From an uncultured Spartobacteria bacterium (lineage in GTDB: Bacteria; Verrucomicrobiota; Verrucomicrobiia; Chthoniobacterales; JAATET01), in the NCBI GenBank assembly GCA_938011325.1, contig CALLUD010000006.1:434001-498000 (forward strand): 64,000 nt of DNA. The letters run 5' to 3'. Shown one piece after another: positions 11,242 through 20,413 of the stretch. The position numbers were made by a program, and so were the translations under genes. Positions within the stretch are counted from its first letter, which is position 1. Every line of letters starts with the position of its first letter. The notes under the pieces are model-generated. The model did no database searches. It saw nothing but the letters and a program-made list of their open reading frames with translations, and was not told the DNA's origin.

Positions 11242-12462
11242 ATGAAAATCGTCGTCGCATACTCCGGCGGGCTCGATACGTCCGTCCTTCTCAACTGGCT
11301 CAAGGAAACCTACTCCGCGGAAGTCATCGCGTTTTGCGCGGACATCGGACAGGAGGAGGAACTCGAAGGGCTTGAGGAGAAGGCGCTGAAAACCGGCGCG
11401 TCGAAGTGCTACATCGACAATCTCCAGGAAGAGTTCGCGCGGGATTTCATCTTCCCGATGATGCAGGCGGGCGCGATTTACGAAGGCCAGTATTTCCTCG
11501 GCACCAGCATCGCGCGGCCGCTGATCGCCAAGCGAATGGTCGACATCGCGAAGACCGAGGGCGCCGATGCCATCGCCCACGGAGCCACGGGCAAGGGCAA
11601 CGACCAGATCCGGTTCGAACTCACCGCCGCCGCCCTCGCGCCGGAGCTGGAGGTCATCGCGCCGTGGCGGCAGGAGCGTTTTCGCAAGCAGTTCCCCGGT
11701 CGCAGCGAGATGATCGCGTATTGCGCCGAGCACGGCATCAACGTCGAGGCCAGTGCGAAGAAGCCCTACTCGATGGATCGCAACCTCCTGCACATCTCGT
11801 ATGAGAGCGGCATCCTCGAGGACCCGTGGTTCGACGCGTCGGCCGAGGAAAACAAGGGCATGTTCAAGTTGTCGGTGGCGCCCGAGGACGCGCCGAACGA
11901 GCCAGAGTATGTCGAGCTCGCCTTCGAGCAGGGCAACTGCGTCGCCGTGAACGGCGAAAAATTGTCGCCCCTCGGCGTAATGAAGAAGCTCAACGCGCTT
12001 GGCGGCAGGCACGGCGTGGGCCGTGTCGACATGGTGGAAAACCGCTTTGTCGGCATGAAGAGCCGCGGCGTTTACGAGACCCCGGGCGGCGCAATCCTGC
12101 ACTTCGCGCACCGGCAGATGGAAAGCCTCACGATGGACCGCGAGGTCATGCACCTGCGCGACTCGCTTATCCCGAAATACGCCACTCTCGTTTACAACGG
12201 CTTCTGGTTCGCCCCCGAGCGCGAGGCCATCCAGGCGCTCGTGACCGAGTCGCAGAAAAACGTCACCGGCGACGTGCGTGTGAAGCTCTACAAGGGCAAC
12301 ATCATCGCCGCCGGCCGGCGCAGCCCCGTGTCGCTCTACAATCCGCACATCGCCACGATGGAGGCCGATCCCACACAGGCCTACAATCAGGACGATGCCA
12401 CGGGCTTCATCCGGCTGAACGCCCTCCGCTTGAAGGTGGAAGCCCGCGTCGCCGGGCAATAG
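11242..12462 (+). CDS. argG: Argininosuccinate synthase
   Basis: Joins citrulline and aspartate using ATP in arginine synthesis; 406 residues, the usual length. The N-terminal ATP pyrophosphatase motif AYSGGLDTSV is at 6-15. Further family blocks include HGATGKGNDQIRFE, the aspartate/citrulline-binding SYESGILEDPW, and SRGVYETPGG. The start at 11242 is the ATG that gives the canonical MKIVVAYSGG beginning; an upstream GTG/ATG extension overlapping the divergent peptidase gene is unlikely. No other arginine gene is adjacent. An inverted repeat 41 bases after the stop may end the transcript. Confidence 0.97.
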   Translation: MKIVVAYSGGLDTSVLLNWLKETYSAEVIAFCADIGQEEELEGLEEKALKTGASKCYIDNLQEEFARDFIFPMMQAGAIYEGQYFLGTSIARPLIAKRMVDIAKTEGADAIAHGATGKGNDQIRFELTAAALAPELEVIAPWRQERFRKQFPGRSEMIAYCAEHGINVEASAKKPYSMDRNLLHISYESGILEDPWFDASAEENKGMFKLSVAPEDAPNEPEYVELAFEQGNCVAVNGEKLSPLGVMKKLNALGGRHGVGRVDMVENRFVGMKSRGVYETPGGAILHFAHRQMESLTMDREVMHLRDSLIPKYATLVYNGFWFAPEREAIQALVTESQKNVTGDVRVKLYKGNIIAAGRRSPVSLYNPHIATMEADPTQAYNQDDATGFIRLNALRLKVEARVAGQ

Positions 12463-13057
12463 CCGCCGGTTGACTCCGGCCAAAACCTCCCCTTGCGGAG
12501 TATCAGGAGGTGGATAGTGTAATCTCCTGACTGACCGGGGATACCTTCCGGATGCCCACACTGCTCGCCGCCCTCACTTTGTTTCTTGCCTCGGCAGGAG
12601 TGGAACCCGCATCCCCGGAGAAACGCGATGCGCCGACTGACTGCGCGCCCGAGCATTCCTCGCAAAATCTCACCGAGCAACCGGTGGCATCGGACCGTGG
12701 CCTGCTCGAAGAGCCTACCGGGCTTTTCGCCGGCATCCCGCACGCCCACCCTGTTCCGGCCCCCTGTTCGGTTGCAAAAGAGCCAGGGCAGGTTTCATCC
12801 AACGCACACAGACTCGATCCCGGCCCCACCGCGCTAAGCCCTCCCCTTGGCGATTCCCAGGAACGCTCCCCGTTTCCCCGTAGCTTGGGTCCGTCATCAG
12901 CTCTCGTTCGCGAACCTCTCTCCGCTCCGCCGGCTCTTCGTTCTTTCCTCCCGGCCAAAACCACCACAATCCGCGCCAGCACGGTGGTCCGAGCGCACTT
13001 CGTGTTCCGTGACACGGTCTTCGTGCCGCCCTCTTCGATCCGTTCATCCTTTTCCGC
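12463..13057 (+). other. 595-base region without a confident gene, before the propeller cluster
   Basis: This gap between argG and the first propeller gene holds an inverted repeat at 12503-12530 and one plus-strand frame from ATG 12552 that ends at 13061, overlapping the next start codon as ATGA. That 169-codon frame opens with a signal-like MPTLLAALTLFLASAG and is otherwise Pro/Ser rich without recognisable motifs. Its third codon positions look less GC-biased than in neighbouring genes, so it may be chance or a decayed gene. The minus strand has only frames that are shadows of the propeller gene. I see no tRNA or repeat array. It may simply be a long leader. Confidence 0.4.
12503..12530 (+). 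terminator. Inverted repeat after argG
   Basis: TCAGGAG (12503-12509) and CTCCTGA (12524-12530) form a seven-pair stem with a 14-base loop, 41 bases after the argG stop. There is no T run, so it is either a Rho-assisted end or an operator-like palindrome. Confidence 0.35.
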
Positions 13058-15454
13058 ATGAAATTCCGCCTGCTCCTCGCCGCCTGCTCGCTTGTCCACG
13101 CCGCCACCGCCCAGACGCTTGTCACCGACTTCCCGGTTACGGATGGCTCTGTGGAGGCCGTTCTCTACGTGCCCGAGACGAACGAAATCGTGATCGGCGG
13201 CTCGTTCACGCGCATCGGTCCCTTCACCGGCTCCTTCGTTGGCCTCGACCGGACGACCGGAGAATGGAGCACGCCGAGCTTCCCGAAGCCGAACGGTCCC
13301 GTCCTCACCGCACTGCCCGACGGCCAGGGCGGCTGGTATCTCGGCGGCGAGTTCACCGAGGTCGGCGGCCAGCCGCGCGAAAGCCTTGCACACATCCTGC
13401 CCAACGGCACCGTGGACCCCGCCTGGGCCCCCGCCGTCCGGACCAACAACCCTGCCCGGACCGCAAGAGTCATGGCCATGGTCATTCAAGGCGACCTGCT
13501 CTACATCGGAGGCGACTTTGAATCCGTGGGCGGATTCCCTCGACAGTGCCTCGCCGCCGTCAGTCTCGTCACTGGCGCCACCACCCCGTTCAACCCCGGC
13601 GTGACGGGAGAACCCGACGCGCCTTCCGTTCGCGCGCTCGCAGCCGACACCCTCAACCTCTACGTGGGCGGCTACGGCCTCACCACCATCGGCGGCGCGC
13701 CGCGCAACAACCTCGCTGCGATCAATCTCTCCACCGGCCTCGCGACCGCGTGGAATCCCAATCCCGACGGTCACGTCGAGGAACTCGTTCTCGACGGCGG
13801 AGAAATTCTCGTCGGCGGCAATTTCACCACCATCGGCAACGCCGAGCGCTTGAATCTCGCCGCCGTGAACCTCACCAGCGGGCTCGCCTCCACCTTTTTC
13901 ACGCCGGACCCCAACGGCACCGTCCACACGATCGCCGTGAGCGGAGCCGCCGTCTATCTCGGCGGCTTTTTCAGCAACGCCGGCGGCCAGGCCCGGCAGA
14001 ATCTCGCCGCGGTCAATCGCACCACCGGCCTTGCGCAGACGTGGGCTCCGACCACGGACGACACCGTCTTCGACCTCCATCTCGCGGGGGATTCCGTTTA
14101 TATCGGCGGCCCATTTTCTGCCGTGAATGGCGTGCCGACGCCCCGCCTCGCCCAACTCCACGCGGTCACCGGCGATCGCATCGACTGGGCTCCCAGACCG
14201 GATGGCCTGCCTTACGTCGTCATCGCCACGCCCGGCACGATCTTCGCCGGCGGCTCCATCCAGACCGTCGGTGGCGTCGCCCGGAGAAATCTCGCCTCGC
14301 TCGACGCCACCACCGGCGCGATCGGCAGGTTCAACTCCGAGGTCGACGACACCGTCCGCGTGTTGACGCGTCTGGGCAACACCATCTTCGCCGGCGGTGC
14401 ATTCGACACCGTGGATGGCCAGGCCCGGCAGGGTCTCGCGGCCTTCGGCATCGACGGCACCCTCCGGGCCACCGACTTCCCCGCCGTGATCGGCGGCAGT
14501 GTGGATGCCTTCGCCGCGGATGGCACCTCGAACACCCTCCTCGTCGGAGGCGCGTTCCAGGTCATCGGCGCCACCGAGCGCCCCTTCCTCGCCGAGATTG
14601 ATCTCGCCACCGGCACGCTCACCAACTGGAACCCCGCCCCCGACGGCCGTGTAAACGCCATCCTGCTCGACGGATCGGTCGCCTTCATCGGCGGAGACTT
14701 CGATTCCTTCGGCGGCCAGGCCCGGCAGAATCTCGCCGCCATCTCCCGCTCCACCGGCCTCGCGACCGCATGGCAGGCGAATGCGAGCCAGGCTGTCCAC
14801 GCCCTCGGCCGCAACGGTGGCACACTCTATGTCGCCGGCCGGTTCACCACCCTCAAGGGCGAAGGCCGCGGCCGCCTCGGCGCGCTGGACACTGCGACAG
14901 GAAACCTCCTCCCCTGGTCCCCCACCGCCAACGACGGCGTGGTAAACACCCTCCTCATCGGCGGGACCACCGCCTATGTCGGTGGATCGTGGAGGCAGTT
15001 CGACGGCGCGGCCTCGCCCGCTCTCCGCGAGGTCGGTCTCGTGAGCGGTGTCGAGCCGGCGTTTCTCCAGCCCTTCACAGGCGCCATCAATGCCCTCGCC
15101 GCCTCACCCACCCGCCTCTTCGCCGTCGGCAACATGGACCACCTCGGCGACGGCCGCGGGAACCTCGCCGCCTTCGACCTCCCCCAACCGCCCCCCGGGA
15201 AGCCCACCATCACGGCCAAAGGCAAAACCAAGCGCACGACGAAAAAATCCAGGATCACTCTCAAAGGCACCTCTACCGACGCCACGCTCGTCGAGTTCAA
15301 GGTTGGCGACGCCGGCTTCAAAAAAGCCAAGGGCAGTCCCGCAAACTGGAAGGCCACGGTAAGACCCAAGCCCGGCAAAACCATTGTGAAATTCCGCGCC
15401 TCCGGCCCCGGCGGAACGTCGAAGATTCTGAAGTTTCGGATCCTGCGGAAATAA
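13058..15454 (+). CDS. Secreted beta-propeller repeat protein with basic Ig-like C-terminal domain (1 of 3)
   Basis: A 798-residue exported protein. The signal peptide is residues 1-19 (MKFRLLLAACSLVHAATAQ). From about 20 to 710 there are some 13 repeats of 45-55 residues built around 'hhhGGxFxxxGGxxRxxLAAhxxxTGxxxxWxP', resembling delta-60 or kelch-like propeller blades. After a Pro-rich hinge (QPPPGKP) comes an 80-residue Lys-rich domain with SRITLKGTST, a GFKKAKG turn, and a close at KFRASGPGGTSKILKFRI. The same domain ends the next protein (505 residues), so it is a shared module, perhaps for surface attachment. No ligand is known and no enzyme motif is visible. Repeats are very similar in DNA sequence (for example around 14720 and 13990), so the gene is recombination-prone. 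It is 12 bases upstream of the second copy. Confidence 0.85.
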   Translation: MKFRLLLAACSLVHAATAQTLVTDFPVTDGSVEAVLYVPETNEIVIGGSFTRIGPFTGSFVGLDRTTGEWSTPSFPKPNGPVLTALPDGQGGWYLGGEFTEVGGQPRESLAHILPNGTVDPAWAPAVRTNNPARTARVMAMVIQGDLLYIGGDFESVGGFPRQCLAAVSLVTGATTPFNPGVTGEPDAPSVRALAADTLNLYVGGYGLTTIGGAPRNNLAAINLSTGLATAWNPNPDGHVEELVLDGGEILVGGNFTTIGNAERLNLAAVNLTSGLASTFFTPDPNGTVHTIAVSGAAVYLGGFFSNAGGQARQNLAAVNRTTGLAQTWAPTTDDTVFDLHLAGDSVYIGGPFSAVNGVPTPRLAQLHAVTGDRIDWAPRPDGLPYVVIATPGTIFAGGSIQTVGGVARRNLASLDATTGAIGRFNSEVDDTVRVLTRLGNTIFAGGAFDTVDGQARQGLAAFGIDGTLRATDFPAVIGGSVDAFAADGTSNTLLVGGAFQVIGATERPFLAEIDLATGTLTNWNPAPDGRVNAILLDGSVAFIGGDFDSFGGQARQNLAAISRSTGLATAWQANASQAVHALGRNGGTLYVAGRFTTLKGEGRGRLGALDTATGNLLPWSPTANDGVVNTLLIGGTTAYVGGSWRQFDGAASPALREVGLVSGVEPAFLQPFTGAINALAASPTRLFAVGNMDHLGDGRGNLAAFDLPQPPPGKPTITAKGKTKRTTKKSRITLKGTSTDATLVEFKVGDAGFKKAKGSPANWKATVRPKPGKTIVKFRASGPGGTSKILKFRILRK

Positions 15455-15466
15455 ACCCTGCACACG

Positions 15467-16984
15467 ATGCGCAGTCGATTCCTCCAGCCCTTCGTGGCGT
15501 TTACCCGCCCGGCGCACTTCGCAGTCGCCGCGCTGCTGCTTGCCGGTCCCGCGGTCGAAGGGCGCGCGCAGGCCGTGCGGGTCCGGGCGAATTTCCCCGC
15601 GACAAACGCCCCGGTCCGCGCCCTCGCCATCGATTCCGCCCGCCGCATCGCCTACATCGGCGGCGATTTCACCATCGTGGGCGGGCAGGATCGCCTGCGC
15701 CTCGCAGCCATTCATCTGGACACCGGCGCCGTGCTGCCGTGGAACCCCCTGCCGAACGGCACCGTGGAGACCATCGCCATTGACGGCGACCGCATCTACA
15801 TTGGCGGCCGCTTCGGCTCCGTGAACGGCAACCCGCGCAGCCGCATCGCCGCTCTCGACCTCGCAGGAAATGTCGTGCCGACCTGGAACGCCGCAGTCCG
15901 CACGGCCGGATTCCCGCTCGACCCTTCACTGGACGAAGCGCGCGTCACCTCCATCGCCATCACGCCATCGAACATCTTTGTCGCCGGCACCTTCACCGAA
16001 GTCCAGAGCATCTCGACCGGCCAGGATGCCACCCGTCGCAACCGCCTCGCCGCCTTCACAAAGGACAACGCCTCCGTGCGCAACTGGAATCCCAATCCCA
16101 ACGGCGAAATCCACGCGCTGCGCACCAGCGGCACGACGCTCCATGTCATCGGCACCTTCTCCAGCATCACCGGCGGCGATGGCGTGGTCCGCGCACGCCG
16201 CAGCTACGCGCGCTTCAACAACAACGTCGCCGTGCAACCCGTCAGCCTTTTGCCAACCGCGAACGCAGGCGCGGACCCGGCCGCGTTCACCGCAATCGCA
16301 CTGCGGGGCGACACCACAATCCTGGCCGGACCATTCTCCCGCATCGGCGCGGAGGCCCGCACCGGCCTCGCGATCATCGACGACACCGGCTCCCTCCTCC
16401 CCTTCCGCGCGACGCCCGGCCTCTCATTGGTGACGGCGATCACGGCCAACAACACCACGATCTTCACCGCCGATGACGGCAGGTTCGTCAACGGGCAGCT
16501 CCGCTTTCTTCGTGCCTACGACAATGCCGGCACCCTGCTGCCCTGGCTGCCCGTCGTCGCCAACAACTCCGGATTCGAAGATCCCGTCACGTTCCGGGCG
16601 AACCCGCCGGAATTCCTCGCCCTTGCGCTCGACGGCCCATGGCTCTACGTCGCAGGTTCGTTTACCGTCATCTCCGGCGTCTACCAGCCCGGCTTCGCCG
16701 CCCTCAGCCTGCCGGTCACGACTCCCCCGCCGACCTTGAGCGCCCGTGGCCGCACGTCCATAAAAACGACCCGCAAAAAACTCACCCTCAAAGGCACCTC
16801 CACAAACTCGACCCTCATTCAATACAAGGCCGGCAAAGGCGGTTTCAAAAATGCGAGAGGCACCGCCGCCGCCTGGAAATTCCCCGTCCGCCTCGGCACG
16901 AAGAAGAGGACCATCGCGAAAGTCCGCGCCACCGGCCCCGGCGGAACCTCGAAACTCCTCAAGTTCACCATCACTCGAAAGTGA
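15467..16984 (+). CDS. Secreted beta-propeller repeat protein with basic Ig-like C-terminal domain (2 of 3)
   Basis: A 505-residue paralogue of the preceding gene. It has an N-terminal signal region (about 1-35, ending GRAQA) and seven or so propeller-type repeats such as AYIGGDFTIVGGQDRLRLAA and IYIGGRFGSVNGNPRSRIAA. A Pro-rich hinge (TTPPPTL) leads to the basic C-terminal domain with KKLTLKGTST, GGFKNARG and KVRATGPGGTSKLLKF, ending Arg-Lys as in gene 1. It lies 12 bases after gene 1 and is probably cotranscribed. Function is unknown; the repeats suggest a binding or adhesion scaffold outside the cell. Confidence 0.83.
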   Translation: MRSRFLQPFVAFTRPAHFAVAALLLAGPAVEGRAQAVRVRANFPATNAPVRALAIDSARRIAYIGGDFTIVGGQDRLRLAAIHLDTGAVLPWNPLPNGTVETIAIDGDRIYIGGRFGSVNGNPRSRIAALDLAGNVVPTWNAAVRTAGFPLDPSLDEARVTSIAITPSNIFVAGTFTEVQSISTGQDATRRNRLAAFTKDNASVRNWNPNPNGEIHALRTSGTTLHVIGTFSSITGGDGVVRARRSYARFNNNVAVQPVSLLPTANAGADPAAFTAIALRGDTTILAGPFSRIGAEARTGLAIIDDTGSLLPFRATPGLSLVTAITANNTTIFTADDGRFVNGQLRFLRAYDNAGTLLPWLPVVANNSGFEDPVTFRANPPEFLALALDGPWLYVAGSFTVISGVYQPGFAALSLPVTTPPPTLSARGRTSIKTTRKKLTLKGTSTNSTLIQYKAGKGGFKNARGTAAAWKFPVRLGTKKRTIAKVRATGPGGTSKLLKFTITRK

Positions 16985-17078
16985 TTGGCTACACCACGAC
17001 GACGGTTGTCTCGCAGATCGCGAACGGCACCTGAGCGCCCGCGGGCATCGTCATCACACACTCGCAGACTGGACAAGT

Positions 17079-17107
17079 GGTGCGGATTGACGTTCTTTAT
17101 CCGCACC
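17079..17107 (+). promoter_or_regulatory. Hairpin just upstream of the NHL gene start
   Basis: GGTGCGGAT (17079-17087) pairs perfectly with ATCCGCACC (17099-17107), a nine-pair stem with an 11-base loop, ending 10 bases before the GTG start at 17118. It could occlude ribosome entry, act as an operator, or mark the end of the upstream transcript. No T run follows. Confidence 0.4.
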
Positions 17108-17117
17108 CAAACCATCC

Positions 17118-18604
17118 GTGTCCCGAAAATTCCTTGCCCTACTTGGCGCGGTGCTTGTCGCTGCGACCTCTCACGCTCAATACGTCAATAGCGAGTCCGC
17201 CTCGAGTGTCCTCGGCCAGCCGAACTTCAACAGCACCTTTGGTGGAAGTCCTACGGCCACTTCGCAAAACGCCCCATGCGGCGTCGCGGTCGATCCGGTA
17301 AGCGGCTCGGTGTTCGTTTCCGATAAAAACAACAGCCGCATCCTTCGTTACGAGTCGACCGCCGCCCTGCAGTCGGGCGCAGCGGCGGTTGGCGTGCTCG
17401 GCCAGCCCAACTTCACCAGCCTTACGCAGGCGACCTCGCAAGCGGGTCTTCGCAGCCCCACCGGATCTGGGTGGATACCACCGGACGGCTCTGGGTCGCC
17501 GATACCGACAACAACCGGGTTGTCTGGTTTAACAACGCCGCTTCGAAGGCAAATGGAGCCAACGCCGACGGCGTCATTGGACAAAGCAATTTCACGAACC
17601 AGGGCGCAGCCGTCACTTCGACGGGCATGAACAAGCCCTCGGCCGTTGTCACCTCGCAGGATGGTGCGCTCTGGGTCGCCGACACCGGCAACAACCGGGT
17701 GCTGCGGTTCGCAAGCGCCGCCGCTCTGAGCAGCGGAGCCGCCGCCACACGCGTGCTCGGCCAGTCCAATTTCACCTCCAACTCCTCCGGCTCGGGCACC
17801 ACGGGCATGAATCAGCCCACCGGTGTCGCCACCGACACCAACCTGACGTTGTGGGTTTCGGACAGCTTCAACAACCGCATCCTCGGGTTTGCGAATTCCG
17901 ACACTCTCTCCAACGGCGCCGCGGCCACGCGTGTGCTCGGCCAGCCGGACTTCAACACCACAACCGACGGCACCAGCGCCACGAAACTTTTCCGTCCTGA
18001 AGGCCTCCTAGTGGACCTCATCCGCGACAGACTTTACGTCGCCGACCGCGCAAACAACCGCGTGCTCGGGTTCTATTCCATCAGCACCAAGGTCAATGGC
18101 GGCGCGGCGGATCGCGTGCTCGGTGCAAGCAACTTCAACGACGGCTTCAGTGGCTCGACTTCGTCGAAGTTCAACAATCCTCTCGCGATGGCAATCGGAG
18201 CCGGCGATCAACTCTTCGTTGCCGACCGTCAGAACAACCGCACCCTGCGCTTCCCGCCTGTTTCCATTCCCTCCCTCACCGGCCCCGGTTCGGCGCGTGT
18301 GAAGAAGAAAAAGAAAATCACCCTCACGTATAGCCTCACCAACACGAACTACCCCGGGTCGTATCGCCTGACCCTCCCGGGCAAGACGAAGAACTTCAAG
18401 GTGATCTCGACCACCCTGAACGGCGCGCCCATTTCGTCGGGGGGCACCACCCCGACGATGAGCGAAGGCAGCGTTGCGACCATCGCGATCACCTACAAGG
18501 GCAAGAAGACCACCAAGAAACCGGTCACGACGACGGTCACCGCCACGGCCGTGGCAACGCCCAATCGCTCAGCCACCGTCACCACCAAGATCAAGGTGAA
18601 GTAA
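17118..18604 (+). pseudogene. NHL-repeat secreted protein, frameshifted (3 of 3)
   Basis: Two frames together make one protein. Frame A (GTG 17118 to about 17460) has a signal peptide (ALLGAVLVAATSHA) and NHL-type repeats such as VFVSDKNNSRILRYES. It then turns into nonsense after GLRSPTG. Frame B takes over from about 17465 with IWVDTTGRLWVADTDNNRVV and runs to 18604. Aligning the repeats (PTG followed by VATD or WVDT) places a missing base at about 17463-17468, within CCACCGGATCTGGG. Frame B holds about five more repeats (LWVADTGNNRVLRF, LYVADRANNRVLGF) and a Lys-rich C-terminal region (KKKKKITLTYSLTNTN) ending KIKVK. The intact protein would be about 495 residues. The shift may be a real inactivation or an assembly/sequencing error; no slippery sequence is present. 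Confidence 0.8.
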
Positions 18605-18612
18605 TTCCGTCA

Positions 18613-18658
18613 GGTGCGCCGGCACGGGCTGCCTGAAAGTCCGCGCCGGCTCCGCACC
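18613..18658. terminator. Bidirectional terminator-like hairpin
   Basis: GGTGCG then CCGGC (18613-18623) pairs with GCCGG and CGCACC (18645-18649, 18653-18658), leaving a three-base bulge and a loop of about 21 bases. It lies between the convergent NHL and HXXEE genes and would serve both. There is no T run on either side. Confidence 0.45.
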
Positions 18659-18701
18659 AGGGGCGGCTGATTCGCGGCCACCGACATTCCAGAACGGGGA
18701 G

Positions 18702-19304
18702 TTATCGCGCACCTGCCGCTTGCGCTTTCACCCGCCGCACGTGCGCGATGATCAGGCCGTGCAGGGCCAAAGCGACGCCAAGGCCGAGGAGCTGGGCCCC
18801 CCAGCCCGCGTTGGTGACCGACGAAACGTGGATGAGCGAGAAAATGCCAACGGGCAGAAACACGAGCGCCGCTGTGGCCAGGCCGGGATTGTAGCACCTC
18901 ATCGCGACCCCCTGTGCGATGTGGCCGACCGCGTTCACCAGCGGCAGGTAGATCGCGATCAATCCCAGCGACGGGCGCACATACACCGCAAGGTAGAGCC
19001 CGAGCAGGTCGACCCCCCACACGCCGACGGAGTTGATGACAAACGTGGCGTTTTTCGAGAGCACCTCGACGCCACCTCCGAGCGTTTTGTTCGCGAACGT
19101 GCGAAATCGATCCCCAGCGTGCTCCTCGAGCTGGTGAAGCATGTAAATTGGCAGCTGCACGAAGATCAGCGCGATCGCGACCGCCTGCGGCTCGGCCGGC
19201 AGGATCATCAAAGGAAACAACGCGAGAAGAAACACCGCGGCAAAGGCCGTCGCGTAAGGCCAGTTCCAGCGGGCGATCAACCAGTCGTAAATCGCGCGAA
19301 GCAT
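18702..19304 (-). CDS. HXXEE-domain integral membrane protein
   Basis: A 200-residue protein with about five or six hydrophobic segments. The family signature lies at 57-62: His57, two residues, then Glu60-Glu61-His62 (HQLEEH), at the end of a membrane helix, followed by AGDRFRTFANK. Further conserved polar residues include His in VNAVGHIAQG and His in SLIHVSSVTNAGWG. HXXEE proteins are predicted membrane metal-binding enzymes of unknown reaction, with a fold likened to di-metal hydroxylases or desaturases. The gene stands alone, convergent with the NHL gene and 82 bases after the start region of the aldo/keto reductase gene's end. Confidence 0.8.
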   Translation of the reverse strand: MLRAIYDWLIARWNWPYATAFAAVFLLALFPLMILPAEPQAVAIALIFVQLPIYMLHQLEEHAGDRFRTFANKTLGGGVEVLSKNATFVINSVGVWGVDLLGLYLAVYVRPSLGLIAIYLPLVNAVGHIAQGVAMRCYNPGLATAALVFLPVGIFSLIHVSSVTNAGWGAQLLGLGVALALHGLIIAHVRRVKAQAAGAR

Positions 19305-19386
19305 GCCGGCTCAATAAACGATCCGCCGCGCCCGGGGAACCCCAATTCCCGTTCGCGTCGCCCTGAAATCCCCTCTTCGCGCTGAC

Positions 19387-20403
19387 CTAGACGAGGCCTC
19401 GAACCGCGGCGTCGCCGTCGCGGTAGGTCATCCAGTTGCGATACGGCTGAAACTTCTTCGACTCCGCGGCGGGCTTGACGCGTTCGATCAAGGCGAACTG
19501 CTGCTCTCTGCTCATCGGCTTGAAGCTCGCTGCGATGCCGGCGTTCTGCCGAAGTTGCGCGTCGGAACGAACCCCGCTCACGATCGTCGTGATCGGCTGC
19601 GACCAGCCGAAGGTGAGCCCCTCCTCGACGGTGATGAGCCCGGCCTCCACCGGCTGAAAACCTCCCGCGAACGTCTTCATCGCAAGCGGTGCGATCCCCT
19701 GCTTCACGACCTCTGGCAACACTGTCTCGACGAATCCACCACCGCTCGCCTCCACCGCGGAAACGGGGAACTGGCAGGAATCGAACGGATATTTGTGCTT
19801 CAGCACCGCAAGGTGCACCTGCGGATTCGTGTGGCCGGTGAACCCGACAAAACGCACCTTCCCCTTCTCCTTCGCCTCGGTGAGCGCCTCGACGACGCCG
19901 CCTTTCGCGAATCCCTTCTCGACCTGCTCCATCGTCGCGACGGCATGCCATTGCCAGAGATCGAGGTGATCCGTGCGCAGCCGCTTCAGCGACTCGTCGA
20001 GCATCCGCATCGCCTCCTTGTAGCCGCCGTCGAAGTGCGTGCAGACCTTCGTCATCACGAAAAACTTGTCACGCCGTCCGTCGATCAACGTGCCCATCAA
20101 CTCCTCGGAGGCGCCATCGTGGTAGTCCCAGCAGTTGTCGAGAAAATCGATCCCGAGCTCCTCGGCGGTATCGATCATTTTCCTCGCCTCCTCGTCCGAC
20201 GCGAGCCGCAGGGCGTGACCGCCGATCGTCAGCATGGAAACTTCGAAATCGTGCCGGCCGAACTTTCGCCGCGGCACCTTCCATTCGCCGACCGGCTGCT
20301 GTGCGACCGCCGGTCCCGCAGCCGCTCCGCCGAGAAGGATGCCTGCGCCCGCAAAGCCCAGGCGCTTGAAAAACTCGCGCCGCTGGAAGGATGACTCGCT
20401 CAT
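19387..20403 (-). CDS. Tat-exported aldo/keto reductase
   Basis: A 338-residue aldo/keto reductase with a twin-arginine signal (QRREFFKRLGFAGAG, then a hydrophobic stretch to about residue 35), so it is exported folded, probably with NADP bound. The catalytic tetrad is readable: Asp in DFLDNCWDYH, Tyr two residues later, Lys in FVMTKVCTHFD, and His in LDLWQWHAV. The C-terminal barrel half (APLAMKTFAGGF, TTIVSGVRS) is typical. The frame extends far upstream as a shadow of the helicase; the ATG at 20403 gives the Tat signal. The substrate is unknown. It diverges from the helicase gene at 20503, and a CGTTTC/GAAACG palindrome lies just before its start. Confidence 0.88.
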   Translation of the reverse strand: MSESSFQRREFFKRLGFAGAGILLGGAAAGPAVAQQPVGEWKVPRRKFGRHDFEVSMLTIGGHALRLASDEEARKMIDTAEELGIDFLDNCWDYHDGASEELMGTLIDGRRDKFFVMTKVCTHFDGGYKEAMRMLDESLKRLRTDHLDLWQWHAVATMEQVEKGFAKGGVVEALTEAKEKGKVRFVGFTGHTNPQVHLAVLKHKYPFDSCQFPVSAVEASGGGFVETVLPEVVKQGIAPLAMKTFAGGFQPVEAGLITVEEGLTFGWSQPITTIVSGVRSDAQLRQNAGIAASFKPMSREQQFALIERVKPAAESKKFQPYRNWMTYRDGDAAVRGLV

Positions 20404-20413
20404 GGTCGTCTCG

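Noticed and set aside
12598..12625. TGGAACCCGCATCC resembling a tRNA T-arm
   Set aside because: No cloverleaf can be drawn around it; acceptor, D and anticodon stems are missing.
12503..14800. A 765-codon minus-strand frame opposite the propeller gene
   Set aside because: Its Gly/Glu/Asp-rich sequence mirrors the repeats of the coding strand; it has no start signal or family motif.
13058..16984. Repeats in the propeller genes as a possible CRISPR or tandem DNA array
   Set aside because: The repeated DNA is in frame, degenerate and encodes propeller blades; spacing is not that of CRISPR.
17118..18604. Programmed frameshift in the NHL gene
   Set aside because: No slippery sequence or stimulatory structure is visible; a one-base loss in the read or the gene is simpler.
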